From contig NZ_AP023368.1 in NCBI RefSeq assembly GCF_014218355.1, positions 1,616,001 to 1,680,000 of the forward strand: a stretch of 64,000 bases of DNA, read 5' to 3'. Source of the stretch: Anaerocolumna chitinilytica (GTDB taxonomy: Bacteria; Bacillota; Clostridia; Lachnospirales; Lachnospiraceae). The position numbers and the translations under genes are program-made. The notes below the pieces were generated by a model. That model saw only the letters and a program-made list of their open reading frames with translations. It did not search any database and had not been told where the DNA came from. This document shows positions 27,109 through 35,562 of this stretch, one piece after another. The first letter of the stretch is position 1. Every line of letters begins with the position of its first letter.

Positions 27109-27342
27109 ATGAAATTTGTAACACCTTATATAGCAAAGTATGGAAATTCAAAAAATGTAATAAAAGGTAATTGTGGATTTGGGTTGGAAAATTTAACGCT
27201 TGATAAGACAGGCTCTTACTTACAAAGTGTATATGTTAAATTTTTTGATATTGATGAAAGCTGCATTAATAATATTTGTACAACAACATATACAAGGGGT
27301 TGTAGAATGGAAAGTAGATGTAACGGATCTAGCGATTGTTAG
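27109..27342 (+). CDS. Putative Cys-rich lasso-like precursor peptide
   Basis: 77 residues, the only small cysteine-rich gene in the cluster. The leader (1-19) reads FVTPYIAKYG at 3-12, matching the lasso recognition pattern YxxPxLxxxG with F for Y and I for L. Spacing from that Gly predicts cleavage before Gly20, giving GNCGFGLE. Gly20 with Glu27 would close an eight-residue ring. The usual Thr two residues before the cleavage point is Ile here. The putative core is 58 residues, far above the usual 15-25, and carries six cysteines (22, 52, 57, 65, 71, 77), enough for three disulfides. Alternatives: Gly25/Asp32 as ring pair, or a non-lasso RiPP matured by similar enzymes. Ribosome site AGGG is 11-12 nt upstream. 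Confidence 0.6.
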   Translation: MKFVTPYIAKYGNSKNVIKGNCGFGLENLTLDKTGSYLQSVYVKFFDIDESCINNICTTTYTRGCRMESRCNGSSDC

Positions 27343-27413
27343 TTTATTATTAAACCTAATTAAATAAAAAAGAAAGGGCTTTCTGTAGTACTTTTATATA
27401 TATGGAGAAAAAT

Positions 27414-27788
27414 ATGATAATTTATGTTTTATTTATATTCACAATATGCATTATTTTTACTACTTATAATTATAAGAAACTTTCTTTAAGAATTAATGTT
27501 ATGAAGAATATGATTAATGTTGAAAATTTACAAATTGTTTTAGAAGAAGATATGAATTATTTCGTTATGATATCTGAAATGCAAAAATTTGAGATTGAAC
27601 TATTTATGAAGTTATTGAAATATTATGGAGATGATAAACTAAAAGGATTACTTATAAATGTTGAGGAGTACAAAAATGCAGAAAAATATAAACCTAATTT
27701 TATTTGTGAATATAATATTAATATGCTCCCAGTAATAATAAGTAATGGTAAAAACGGATATTATGAGCTTATAGATCCACATAATTAA
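27414..27788 (+). CDS. Membrane-anchored thioredoxin-like protein without CxxC
   Basis: 124 residues from ATG 27414 (GGAG 5 nt upstream; an ATG at 27402 overlaps that site). One N-terminal membrane helix (IIYVLFIFTICIIFTTY) is followed by an alpha/beta domain. Its end, NINMLPVIISNGKNGYYEL, resembles the cis-proline strand of a thioredoxin fold. The active-site CxxC is missing, and only single Cys residues occur. By position and shape it parallels the protein at 28899, so I call it a thioredoxin-like paralogue, with low certainty. It could be a binding partner for the peptide rather than an oxidase. Confidence 0.45.
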   Translation: MIIYVLFIFTICIIFTTYNYKKLSLRINVMKNMINVENLQIVLEEDMNYFVMISEMQKFEIELFMKLLKYYGDDKLKGLLINVEEYKNAEKYKPNFICEYNINMLPVIISNGKNGYYELIDPHN

Positions 27789-27807
27789 TAATTTAGGGGT
27801 TAAAGGA

Positions 27808-28212
27808 ATGTTAATAATATTACTACAAATTTTTTTACGAATTATTATAGTAATCATTTTTGCTAAAAATTTAAGAGGAAAACTGAGAGATATAGTTCCG
27901 TATTATTTAGCGATTACAGATTATTATATAAATTTTGGTGAAAAAAATCACAAAAAAATAGCATTATTTTTATTAACTTTAGAAATGAGTATTATTTTAG
28001 GAATGTTTTTTAATGAAATTATTACTTTAATTTGTATTTTAGGAATTGTTAATCAAATAATTTATTTATATTCTATGATTAATAATTACAATAAAAAAAT
28101 GGCTAATACTTGTTCATGTTACATAGTTAATTTGCCACATGAAGTTAGTCTATTACCTATACTATATAATATTGGAATCATATATATATTTATTTTACTA
28201 TTAATAATATAA
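27808..28212 (+). CDS. MauE/DoxX-like redox membrane protein, first copy
   Basis: 134 residues with GGGGTTAAAGGA before the ATG, hydrophobic with four membrane helices. A pair of cysteines in TCSCY (102 and 104) lies at the cytoplasm-membrane border. This is the place where MauE-family proteins have a C-x-C motif, thought to pass electrons between membrane and thioredoxin-like partners. Together with the preceding thioredoxin-like gene it forms a redox module. A second, clearer MauE-like gene follows at 28389, in the opposite gene order. The likely role is oxidising the cysteines of the exported peptide. Confidence 0.5.
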   Translation: MLIILLQIFLRIIIVIIFAKNLRGKLRDIVPYYLAITDYYINFGEKNHKKIALFLLTLEMSIILGMFFNEIITLICILGIVNQIIYLYSMINNYNKKMANTCSCYIVNLPHEVSLLPILYNIGIIYIFILLLII

Positions 28213-28388
28213 AAGGTTAATATAAATTTTAGGAACTAAAAACAAATCAACCCCCCCTCAATGTAGATATCCCCTTAAACTAGTCTAGATTTAAATATAA
28301 AACTCATATCTCCAAATATATTATAAATTAAAAATTAAAGAAAGGAAAATATGATTATATGCAAATGAATATATCATATAAATAACTT
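28213..28388 (+). other. Intergenic leader between the two redox pairs
   Basis: 176 nt, AT-rich apart from a run of seven C at 28252-28258. AAAGAAAGGAAAAT precedes ATG 28350, which opens only MIICK before a stop, while the following gene (28389) has no clear ribosome site of its own. This may be a short coupling leader. No terminator was seen. Confidence 0.4.
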
Positions 28389-28886
28389 ATGAATAATATT
28401 TTTGATTTATCACTAGCAATTTCGCTGTTTTTATCAGGTGGACTTAAAATTGCGTACTTTAAATATACAAAAAACACTATCTTCAAACTTAATGTTTTCC
28501 CAGAAAAAATAGCACCTGCCATTTCAATACTTATGCCATTGTTTGAAATAAGTCAAAGCATCATCTTAATTTTGTATAACAATATGATAAGCTATTGTTT
28601 TATATTAGGATATTTACTGTTTTTTATTGCGCTAAATTTAAAAACATATAAAGGTGGTGAAAGTAAAGAATGTTGTTGTTATGGAAAATTAATTAAGTCA
28701 AAATTAGGATTAGGAGGACTTATACATTATTCATATTGGTTAATTATACTTTTTGGCTCTATAGCTGCATTAAAATATAACATTTTTATCTTTAATAACC
28801 TTAATTTTATGTATATATTATTTATAAGTTTAAGCATGGTGATAAATGGATTAATGATTAGAAGTACTATTGAAAGTGTAGAATAG
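28389..28886 (+). CDS. MauE-family redox membrane protein, second copy
   Basis: 165 residues with four membrane helices. Between helices 3 and 4 lies ESKECCCYGK (Cys95-97), closely matching the ECxCFG-like motif of methylamine-utilisation MauE. The N-terminal FLSGGLKIAYF is also like the DoxX/MauE superfamily. In mau operons MauE works with the thioredoxin-like MauD to form disulfides in the small subunit of methylamine dehydrogenase. Here the partner is the next gene, whose start lies 12 nt after the stop. By analogy the pair would form disulfides in the Cys-rich peptide. The start lacks a strong ribosome site. Confidence 0.65.
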   Translation: MNNIFDLSLAISLFLSGGLKIAYFKYTKNTIFKLNVFPEKIAPAISILMPLFEISQSIILILYNNMISYCFILGYLLFFIALNLKTYKGGESKECCCYGKLIKSKLGLGGLIHYSYWLIILFGSIAALKYNIFIFNNLNFMYILFISLSMVINGLMIRSTIESVE

Positions 28887-28898
28887 GAGGTGGCAACT

Positions 28899-29366
28899 AT
28901 GAATATTGAGTTGTTTTGTATTTTAGTATTTATTTTTCTGAGTCAGTTTATGACAAATTATATAGTTATATATATTAGTCGGAAAAAATCCTTAAACTTT
29001 ATTGGACCTCAAATTAATCAAAGTATACCTAATATTATTAAGGATAATATTAATTATGATAATTCAATACTATTTTTCTTTGATACAAAATGTACAACTT
29101 GTCGAGAGGTTATTAAAGAAATTACTTATAGAGGCTTAGAACAAGAAAATATTAAATATGTTACATATGGTTCAGACGATATAATAAAAGAAATAAAAGA
29201 AAAATATAATATCTGTAATTTATATGTATTACCTGAAAAGACAATTAAAGAAACATTGAAAATAACTTTATTTCCTTTAGTTTTAAAATTAAAAGGAGAT
29301 ATTGTCAAGAATAAAGGAATTGCTTCATATGGTTATATCAGGGAGTTGATTGAAAATGAAAATTAA
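28899..29366 (+). CDS. Membrane-anchored thioredoxin-like (MauD/TlpA-like) protein with CTTC
   Basis: 155 residues from ATG 28899, with GGAGG 8 nt upstream; the GTG at 28890 overlaps that site. A membrane helix (about 4-28) anchors a thioredoxin fold. Its active site is FFDTKCTTCREV (Cys65 and Cys68), and its cis-proline region is LFPLVLKLKG. CxxC beside an Asp-Thr-Lys is the MauD-type arrangement for peroxide-independent thiol exchange. It is coupled to the MauE-like gene before it and overlaps the exporter by 11 nt. Inferred role: disulfide formation or shuffling in the six-cysteine precursor on the outer face of the membrane. Confidence 0.7.
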   Translation: MNIELFCILVFIFLSQFMTNYIVIYISRKKSLNFIGPQINQSIPNIIKDNINYDNSILFFFDTKCTTCREVIKEITYRGLEQENIKYVTYGSDDIIKEIKEKYNICNLYVLPEKTIKETLKITLFPLVLKLKGDIVKNKGIASYGYIRELIENEN

Positions 29367-31179
29367 TTTTTGGGGTAAAAAAGTAAATTCAGGTAGTTAT
29401 AATATTTTAAAAATAATGATAAATAATAATAGAGTATCAACTTATGTATGGATTTTACTATCTATATTTATTGGTATAATACCTTCAATAAATGTAATTA
29501 TGAATAAAAAATTAATTAATAATATATCCCATATTACAGCATATAAAGATAATTATTTTAAAAGTGCTATAATTATTTTAATAATAATGGCAGCAGTAAA
29601 TGTATTATTAGAAATAATAACTAGTTTATCCGAGTATTTATATCAAAACTCTAAATCTTTATTATCTAGTATAATGGAAGAGAAGCTTTATAATACAATT
29701 TTGAAATATCCTATTGAAAAATTTGAATCTAATAATATTTACAATAAAATACTAATGGCAAGTCAGGCTATACAAATGAATAGCTTTGATATAATAAAAT
29801 TAGTAATAGGAATTATGTCAAGTATTGTATCTTTATTATCAGTTTTCTTGGTATTATTCTCAATAAGCTGGTATTTACCGTTATCACTTCTTTTATCATC
29901 TATACCAAGTGGGATTGGAATAATTGTTATTAAAAAATATAGATATAAAATTCGTACAAGTATTTTAGAATATGCAAGGAAAAATCAATATCTTTCTTAC
30001 TTATTTACTAAAAAAAATGCAATAAAAGAAATACGTATTTTTAATATTTCAAAGTATTTATTAGATGTATGGCGTAATCAGAAAAATAAATTAAGAAAAA
30101 AGGAAATGGATATATTAATTAAAGAAAATTATATGTCATTTATTGGGAAATTCGTAATTCAATTATGTATATCTTTAGTATCGATATATTTAATAAGTTT
30201 AATTTCATATTCTAGTATTACAATCGGAGATTATGTATCATTATTAACAGCAATGACATTATTCCAATCTTCTTTAGCTTCTATATCAGAGAATAGTGGA
30301 ACACTGTATGAAATGGGAATTTATTTAGATGCTTTACTAGAAGTTATAAATGAAGATTTTGAGGAACCACCAATTATTAACACCAAAATTGATATTGATG
30401 AAATCCTTTCTATTAAATTAGAAAATATTAAGTTTAAATATCCGCAAGCAGAAAAATATGCATTAGAAAATATTTCTTTTGAAATAAATAAAGGAGATAA
30501 GATTGCAATAGTAGGTTATAACGGATCAGGAAAAACAACATTAATAAATATTATAATGGGATTATATACTAATTATGAAGGTAAAATAATCGTAAATAAT
30601 AATGATTTAAATAACACATATAATAAACATAGTTATTATAAAAAGTTTTCTTGTATTATGCAGGATTTTATGAAATATGATTTAAGCCTTAGGGAGAACA
30701 TAGCATTTGGAAATATTAATGAATTACATAATGACCTTAAACTAAAGGAGTTAATAAAAGAAACAGGATTATCTGATTATTTATCTTTTAAATTGGATGA
30801 TGTTTTGTCCGTTCAGTACAAGGGAGGATTTGAGTTATCAGGTGGTGAATGGCAAAAGATTGCAATTGCAAGATCCATGATAAGTGATGCAGAAGTAATA
30901 ATTTTTGATGAACCAACATCATCTCTTGACCCTATCTCAGAAGTGAAAATTTTCGAGCAATTTAATAATATAGCAAAAGATAAGACTAGTATAATAGTAT
31001 CACATCGACTTGGAGTTACACAATTTTGTAACAAAATAATAGTTATGGATGCTGGAAAAATAGTTGAAATGGGATCTCACAAAGAATTGATGATAAAAAA
31101 TGGGTTATACAAAACACTCTATACTATGCAGGCTAGTAAGTATCAAGTAAACAATAGTGAATTAAAAGAAATTATCTGA
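29356..31179 (+). CDS. ABC exporter of the lasso cluster (LanT/McjD-like, no peptidase domain)
   Basis: 607 residues from ATG 29356; the TTG two codons earlier is in the overlap. Six membrane helices fill about 25-320. The ATPase domain has Walker A GYNGSGKTT (from about residue 387), signature LSGGEWQK and Walker B VIIFDEPTSSLD, with switch His in VSHRLG. The N-terminal C39 peptidase found in lantibiotic exporters is missing. This fits a lasso pathway in which B2 removes the leader inside the cell. It is expected to export the mature peptide and, like McjD, to contribute immunity. It is placed directly after the redox pair, with overlapping start. Confidence 0.85.
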   Translation: MKINFWGKKVNSGSYNILKIMINNNRVSTYVWILLSIFIGIIPSINVIMNKKLINNISHITAYKDNYFKSAIIILIIMAAVNVLLEIITSLSEYLYQNSKSLLSSIMEEKLYNTILKYPIEKFESNNIYNKILMASQAIQMNSFDIIKLVIGIMSSIVSLLSVFLVLFSISWYLPLSLLLSSIPSGIGIIVIKKYRYKIRTSILEYARKNQYLSYLFTKKNAIKEIRIFNISKYLLDVWRNQKNKLRKKEMDILIKENYMSFIGKFVIQLCISLVSIYLISLISYSSITIGDYVSLLTAMTLFQSSLASISENSGTLYEMGIYLDALLEVINEDFEEPPIINTKIDIDEILSIKLENIKFKYPQAEKYALENISFEINKGDKIAIVGYNGSGKTTLINIIMGLYTNYEGKIIVNNNDLNNTYNKHSYYKKFSCIMQDFMKYDLSLRENIAFGNINELHNDLKLKELIKETGLSDYLSFKLDDVLSVQYKGGFELSGGEWQKIAIARSMISDAEVIIFDEPTSSLDPISEVKIFEQFNNIAKDKTSIIVSHRLGVTQFCNKIIVMDAGKIVEMGSHKELMIKNGLYKTLYTMQASKYQVNNSELKEII

Positions 31180-31212
31180 GTTCCGATAATGCTGAATAAA
31201 GGAGAGAATTTA

Positions 31213-31962
31213 ATGTCGGAAGTATTGAGAGTAGAGGGTATATCAAAAAAATATGCCAATGGAGATGAGATAATAGAAGCTCTTAAAAATGTAAGTTTAA
31301 CACTTCATAAAGGTGAAATTCTAGCCATAATGGGGAGTAGTGGTTCAGGTAAAAGTACTTTATTACATATACTTGGTGCGTTGGATGTTCCCGATGAAGG
31401 AAAAATATATTTGAATAATATTTATGAGAAAAACTATTGCAAAGAACCATATTCGACGCAAATCCGAAGCAAATATATAGGATTTGTATTTCAACAATTC
31501 AATTTGATAAACGATTTAACAGTTATTGAAAACATTTCTCTGCCACTTATTTTAGATGGCGTGGAAGATTCCTTAATTCATAAAATGGTAACAGAAAAAT
31601 TAGAAATGGTAGATTTAATCGGAAAAGAACACAATAGACCATGTGAACTTTCAGGAGGGCAACAACAAAGAGTAGCAATTGCAAGAGCAATCATAACTAA
31701 TCCTAAAATACTATTAGCAGATGAGCCTACTGGTAACTTAGATTATAATACAGCAAAAGACATAATGAGTTTATTTATTAAAATGAATAATGAACTTAAG
31801 CAAAGTACTATTATTGTTACCCATGATCCCATGGTTGCATCATATGCAGATAGAGTCTTGTTTTTTCATGATGGGATATTAAAAAATGAATATCAAACGA
31901 ATAATACTGATACAGATATTGATGAAATTATAAATTTATTTCGCAATCTTGTTACTAGATAA
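31213..31962 (+). CDS. ABC transporter ATP-binding protein (LolD/MacB/BceA type)
   Basis: 249 residues from ATG 31213 with AAAGGAGAG 6 nt upstream; the in-frame ATG at 31189 has none. Walker A is GSSGSGKST, the Q-loop lies in [11 protein letters not shown], the signature is [14 protein letters not shown], Walker B is [12 protein letters not shown], and the switch is VTHDP. This sequence set is typical of the ATPases that drive FtsX-type permeases such as MacB, LolCDE and BceAB. Such pairs remove or expel antimicrobial peptides from the membrane. The FtsX-like permease follows after 30 nt. I infer self-protection against the peptide. Confidence 0.85.
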   Translation: MSEVLRVEGISKKYANGDEIIEALKNVSLTLHKGEILAIMGSSGSGKSTLLHILGALDVPDEGKIYLNNIYEKNYCKEPYSTQIRSKYIGFVFQQFNLINDLTVIENISLPLILDGVEDSLIHKMVTEKLEMVDLIGKEHNRPCELSGGQQQRVAIARAIITNPKILLADEPTGNLDYNTAKDIMSLFIKMNNELKQSTIIVTHDPMVASYADRVLFFHDGILKNEYQTNNTDTDIDEIINLFRNLVTR

Positions 31963-31992
31963 TTAGAATTGGAAAGTGTGGTAAATTAATAT

Positions 31993-34320
31993 ATGAGAAA
32001 TTTAAGTTACATAAGTAGGCGTTTCATAATAAACAGCAAAACTCTAACATTTTCTTGTATTGTTAGCATATGTATTGCTTTAATACTAATCTTATCAATG
32101 GCTAATTTTTCAGTTAGTATTAATAAATCCTATACCGAAAATTTACATAAAGAATATGGTGATTTTGATATGCTGCTTACATATGAAAATTATCAGGATA
32201 TATCTCAAGAGATTGTTAATGATATAAAAACGATAAATGGAGTGAATAAAACTGCGCAAGGCAGAACAAGTGATCAACTAAAAATTAAAAGTAATAATGT
32301 GTATGCCTTAGGTGTAGAAGATAATGATATGATGAAGAGCAGATATCATTATAATATCTCATTAAATGATAATGTAATAGTTATAAATACTGTGTTAGCA
32401 GACATTTTACAATGTAAAGCAGGTGATAGCTTTAAAATTTCAGGAGTTAATATCCAGGTTAAAGAAATTATAAAAAATGGCACATTATCAAATACTAGAG
32501 TGGCCATGGCAATAATGTCATTAGATACTCTTGCTAAATTAACTGGAGAAAGTTCACAAGCTAATTTTTTAATGATAAAAGCAAAGAAAGGAGTGGAAAT
32601 TAATCAATTATCAAATGAAATATTACGAATAGATTCAGAGCTTAAGCCTAATATAGTCGAAAAAGATCCTTTCTATAAAAAATCTATAGAGTCTTTTACT
32701 ATTTTCATAATAGCTTTAATTTTATCAGTGGTAATAGTTGTTTCACTATTTCTCATTAGCATATTCAGAGGCTTTCTGTATAAATATCACCATGACATGG
32801 CAATATTACGTGCTATTGGAGGTAAACCTAAACAAATCGTTGAAATATTTGCTTATGTTGCAATATTTTTAAGTGTTTTAGCGGGGATTTTGGGTTACTT
32901 CATTACATATTTAATGAATAAAACTATTTATAGCAAGGTTTTTAGTAAGATGGATTTTATTGATAGTAAAGTCAAATTCTACTTATTATACTCCTTAGGG
33001 CTGACTGTGCTAATTATAGTCATAATATTATTTGTATTGGTATTCTCAATGTTAAAAAGTGCAAAAGTATTACCTATCGTAGCGATTCAACAAAATGAAA
33101 TAGCTAAGATAGGGAAAATAAAAACAAAAAAGCAAAAAATAAAGAGAAAAAATTTAAATCATTTTATAAAGTTTATTGATAGAGATTTGTATATTGCTAT
33201 TAAAATGATATCTGCAAAGATGAAAGAAAATATAACGATTATTTTAACGATCATGATGATAATTGTTCTTTCTTTCGTTGGTTCCAGTTTAAGCAATATT
33301 ATAAAAGCTAACAATAGTAATTATTTGAAAAATCAATATCTAACAGATATTGTAGTTTCAAGCAGTTCATTTTTAAGCTATTCAGAAACTATGCAAATAT
33401 ATGAGAATATGAAGAATGGGAAAGACTTAAAAGTCTCTATTGTTTTAACTAATGGTGATAAAATGACAATAGGGGGGCAGCCAATATCCTATTTAATGGC
33501 TGATCTTGCTGCTATGGAAGGACAAGGTATTATAAAAAATAAGATTCAGGATAAAAACAGATTAATTATAAGCAAAGAGTTAGCAAAGAAACTAGGGGTA
33601 AAAGTTGGGGATTATATTGATGTAATAACACCTGGTAAGTATAAATATGATCAGAATGGTTTTAGATTAGGTTTTCTAGAGAAGCCTACTAAACATAAAT
33701 TGGGGGTAAGTTCAATAGTATCAAGAGAGAAATTATATTATAGAGATGCTTATGTAGATATACAGCTTAATGATTTCTTGCAGGATATGATGGGAATGAA
33801 TTGTATATATATTTCCGGAAACTTAGAAATAGCAAATAATCTATTACAGGACTTAAAAATAAAATACCCCAATATTGTATGGTCAAACTACAATGAGATG
33901 GTTGCCAATAGTAATAAGGCTATAAATCAAAGGTATGCAATGTTTGAAGTTGTAACAGGAGCATTAGTTGTTGTTGCTGGTCTTGGATGGTTTACATCAA
34001 TCAGAAGTATTATTCTATCAAGGAAAAGAGAATATTGTATATTAAGAATACAAGGTGTTTCAACAAGAAGATTAAAAAAAATAATTAGTATTCAAATATT
34101 ATTATACCTGTTCGCTGGTATAATAGGAGGTGTTCTTATAGGGTCAGCTTTCCTATTTTTAATCTTGTATAGAGAAGTAAAGATATTAACTCTTCTTATA
34201 GATTGGAGATTAACATTTGTTATAGTTCTCTATTTATTATTTCTATGTTTACTTCTTATTCCTTTAGTAAATAAGATCAGTAGCGGAAAATCGGTCATTC
34301 GTGATTTTGTTAAAGTATAA
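31993..34320 (+). CDS. FtsX-like ABC permease, probable immunity or release system
   Basis: 775 residues. It opens with one membrane helix (about 17-40), has a large outer domain (about 50-225), then three helices with the FtsX core (FRGFLYKYHHDMAILRAIGGKPKQI). It then repeats: a further helix near 420, a second outer domain, and three more C-terminal helices with RKREYCILRIQGVSTRRLKKI. This double-FtsX layout matches LolC/MacB-relatives of the PF02687 group rather than the ten-helix BceB exactly. It works with the ATPase before it. It is the last gene of the AT-rich unit; a strong hairpin follows at 34381. Confidence 0.78.
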   Translation: MRNLSYISRRFIINSKTLTFSCIVSICIALILILSMANFSVSINKSYTENLHKEYGDFDMLLTYENYQDISQEIVNDIKTINGVNKTAQGRTSDQLKIKSNNVYALGVEDNDMMKSRYHYNISLNDNVIVINTVLADILQCKAGDSFKISGVNIQVKEIIKNGTLSNTRVAMAIMSLDTLAKLTGESSQANFLMIKAKKGVEINQLSNEILRIDSELKPNIVEKDPFYKKSIESFTIFIIALILSVVIVVSLFLISIFRGFLYKYHHDMAILRAIGGKPKQIVEIFAYVAIFLSVLAGILGYFITYLMNKTIYSKVFSKMDFIDSKVKFYLLYSLGLTVLIIVIILFVLVFSMLKSAKVLPIVAIQQNEIAKIGKIKTKKQKIKRKNLNHFIKFIDRDLYIAIKMISAKMKENITIILTIMMIIVLSFVGSSLSNIIKANNSNYLKNQYLTDIVVSSSSFLSYSETMQIYENMKNGKDLKVSIVLTNGDKMTIGGQPISYLMADLAAMEGQGIIKNKIQDKNRLIISKELAKKLGVKVGDYIDVITPGKYKYDQNGFRLGFLEKPTKHKLGVSSIVSREKLYYRDAYVDIQLNDFLQDMMGMNCIYISGNLEIANNLLQDLKIKYPNIVWSNYNEMVANSNKAINQRYAMFEVVTGALVVVAGLGWFTSIRSIILSRKREYCILRIQGVSTRRLKKIISIQILLYLFAGIIGGVLIGSAFLFLILYREVKILTLLIDWRLTFVIVLYLLFLCLLLIPLVNKISSGKSVIRDFVKV

Positions 34321-34380
34321 TATCGGAATCCTACTAAATTTATGTACGATTAATTTGAGTTCAAGCTAAATTAATTTCTC

Positions 34381-34418
34381 AACGGCCTCATCAGTGGTAT
34401 AACACTGATGAAGCCGTT
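34381..34418 (+). terminator. Strong hairpin at the right edge of the lasso island
   Basis: AACGGCCTCATCAGTG (34381-34396) and CACTGATGAAGCCGTT (34403-34418) pair over 16 bp with one mismatch and a 6-nt loop. There is no T-run, but its position 60 nt after the last island gene suits 3'-end formation. Composition returns to that of the flanking genome here. Confidence 0.55.
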
Positions 34419-34494
34419 AAGTTCGTCTGTATAGATCTTTACCATATTGATATTGCAGTTTGGACCTAATTTCAACAGTAAACTACTTTCGCGA

Positions 34495-35394
34495 ATGATT
34501 AAGATGCTGCAGGAATATGATGAAACAGCAGATATGTATAGGAGTGTATATAAAGTGGATACAGCCATTAACAATACCGCTATTATAAATACAGCCATTG
34601 CCCCTTTAAGAAAAGACCCTGACAGAAGAGGTGAACTCACAGACGAAGATTTCTATGGGGAAAAGGTTATTATTCTTAGTGAAGTGAAAAATGGATTTAG
34701 TTATATCAGAACCGATTATGGCTATGAGGGGTTCGCGTTAAATTGCAATCTGATACAGGACGAATGCAAGGTAAGGGAATGGGAGGATTCTTATAAAATG
34801 GTTGTAGTGAATTCTTTTGCAGATATAGTTGCTGTTCCCTCCGTCAGAGGTGAGATTCTGATAACCCTGTGCAGAGGTGCCTTAATTTCAGTACTGGGAG
34901 AGGCAGATTCGCAAGGATATGTACAGGTAAGGTTGGTGAATGGTGTAATCGGATATATCAAAATTAGTTTATTGGGAAGGTATAAAGTGGATTATTCACT
35001 GGAAATGGAAGATAAATTGAGGTATGATATCATACAGACAGCACTTTCGTATATGGGTTGTCAGTATCGTTGGGGCGGGAAAAGCCCACTGGGATTAGAT
35101 TGTTCGGGGCTTACCTTTATGGCTTATCAAATGAATGGAATAACGATATACCGTGATGCCTCCATCAAAGAAGGATATCCGATCAAACCCATACCGCCGG
35201 ATCAAAAAAAACCTGGGGATTTACTGTTTTTTGGCGGACATGTGGCAATGTATCTGGGAGAAGATAGGTATATTCACTCTACAGCCAGAAAGGGCAGTGA
35301 CGGTGTGGTGATTAACAGCCTTAACGCAGAGGACCCCTTATACAGGGAGGACCTTGCTATGCGGTTAATAGAGGTTGGAAGTATATTCTCATAA
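34495..35394 (+). CDS. NlpC/P60 endopeptidase with SH3 domains (gamma-D-glutamyl type)
   Basis: 299 residues if started at ATG 34495. ATGs at 34504 and 34534 are alternatives, and none has a good ribosome site. Two bacterial SH3 domains (about 20-95 and 100-170) are followed by the NlpC/P60 domain. Catalytic Cys lies in LDCSGLTF, His in GGHVAMYLG, and a third polar residue in RYIHST. The layout is that of YkfC, which cuts the gamma-D-Glu-diamino acid bond of murein peptides. No signal peptide is seen, so it probably acts in the cytoplasm on imported peptides. The dipeptidase gene that follows would finish the products. The weak start next to the island edge could mean its 5' end was altered by the insertion. 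Confidence 0.75.
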   Translation: MIKMLQEYDETADMYRSVYKVDTAINNTAIINTAIAPLRKDPDRRGELTDEDFYGEKVIILSEVKNGFSYIRTDYGYEGFALNCNLIQDECKVREWEDSYKMVVVNSFADIVAVPSVRGEILITLCRGALISVLGEADSQGYVQVRLVNGVIGYIKISLLGRYKVDYSLEMEDKLRYDIIQTALSYMGCQYRWGGKSPLGLDCSGLTFMAYQMNGITIYRDASIKEGYPIKPIPPDQKKPGDLLFFGGHVAMYLGEDRYIHSTARKGSDGVVINSLNAEDPLYREDLAMRLIEVGSIFS

Positions 35395-35562
35395 TTATAG
35401 ATCAATAGATGATCATGTTCTGTAAATACTCCAGTGTTTTCGGTATCTGAGAGAAATTATTATTTAAAAGAAAGCATGTGAAAAGGTTGAATAATATGAT
35501 TTAATAAGTGTAATAGAGTATATGCAAGAATAAAAGGGATAACTGCCCGGAAAGAGGAATGG

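Noticed and set aside
34371..34640. Minus-strand frame of 89 codons at the island edge
   Set aside because: Overlaps the hairpin and the start of the NlpC/P60 gene. Its C-terminal part looks protein-like, but there is no start signal or partner.
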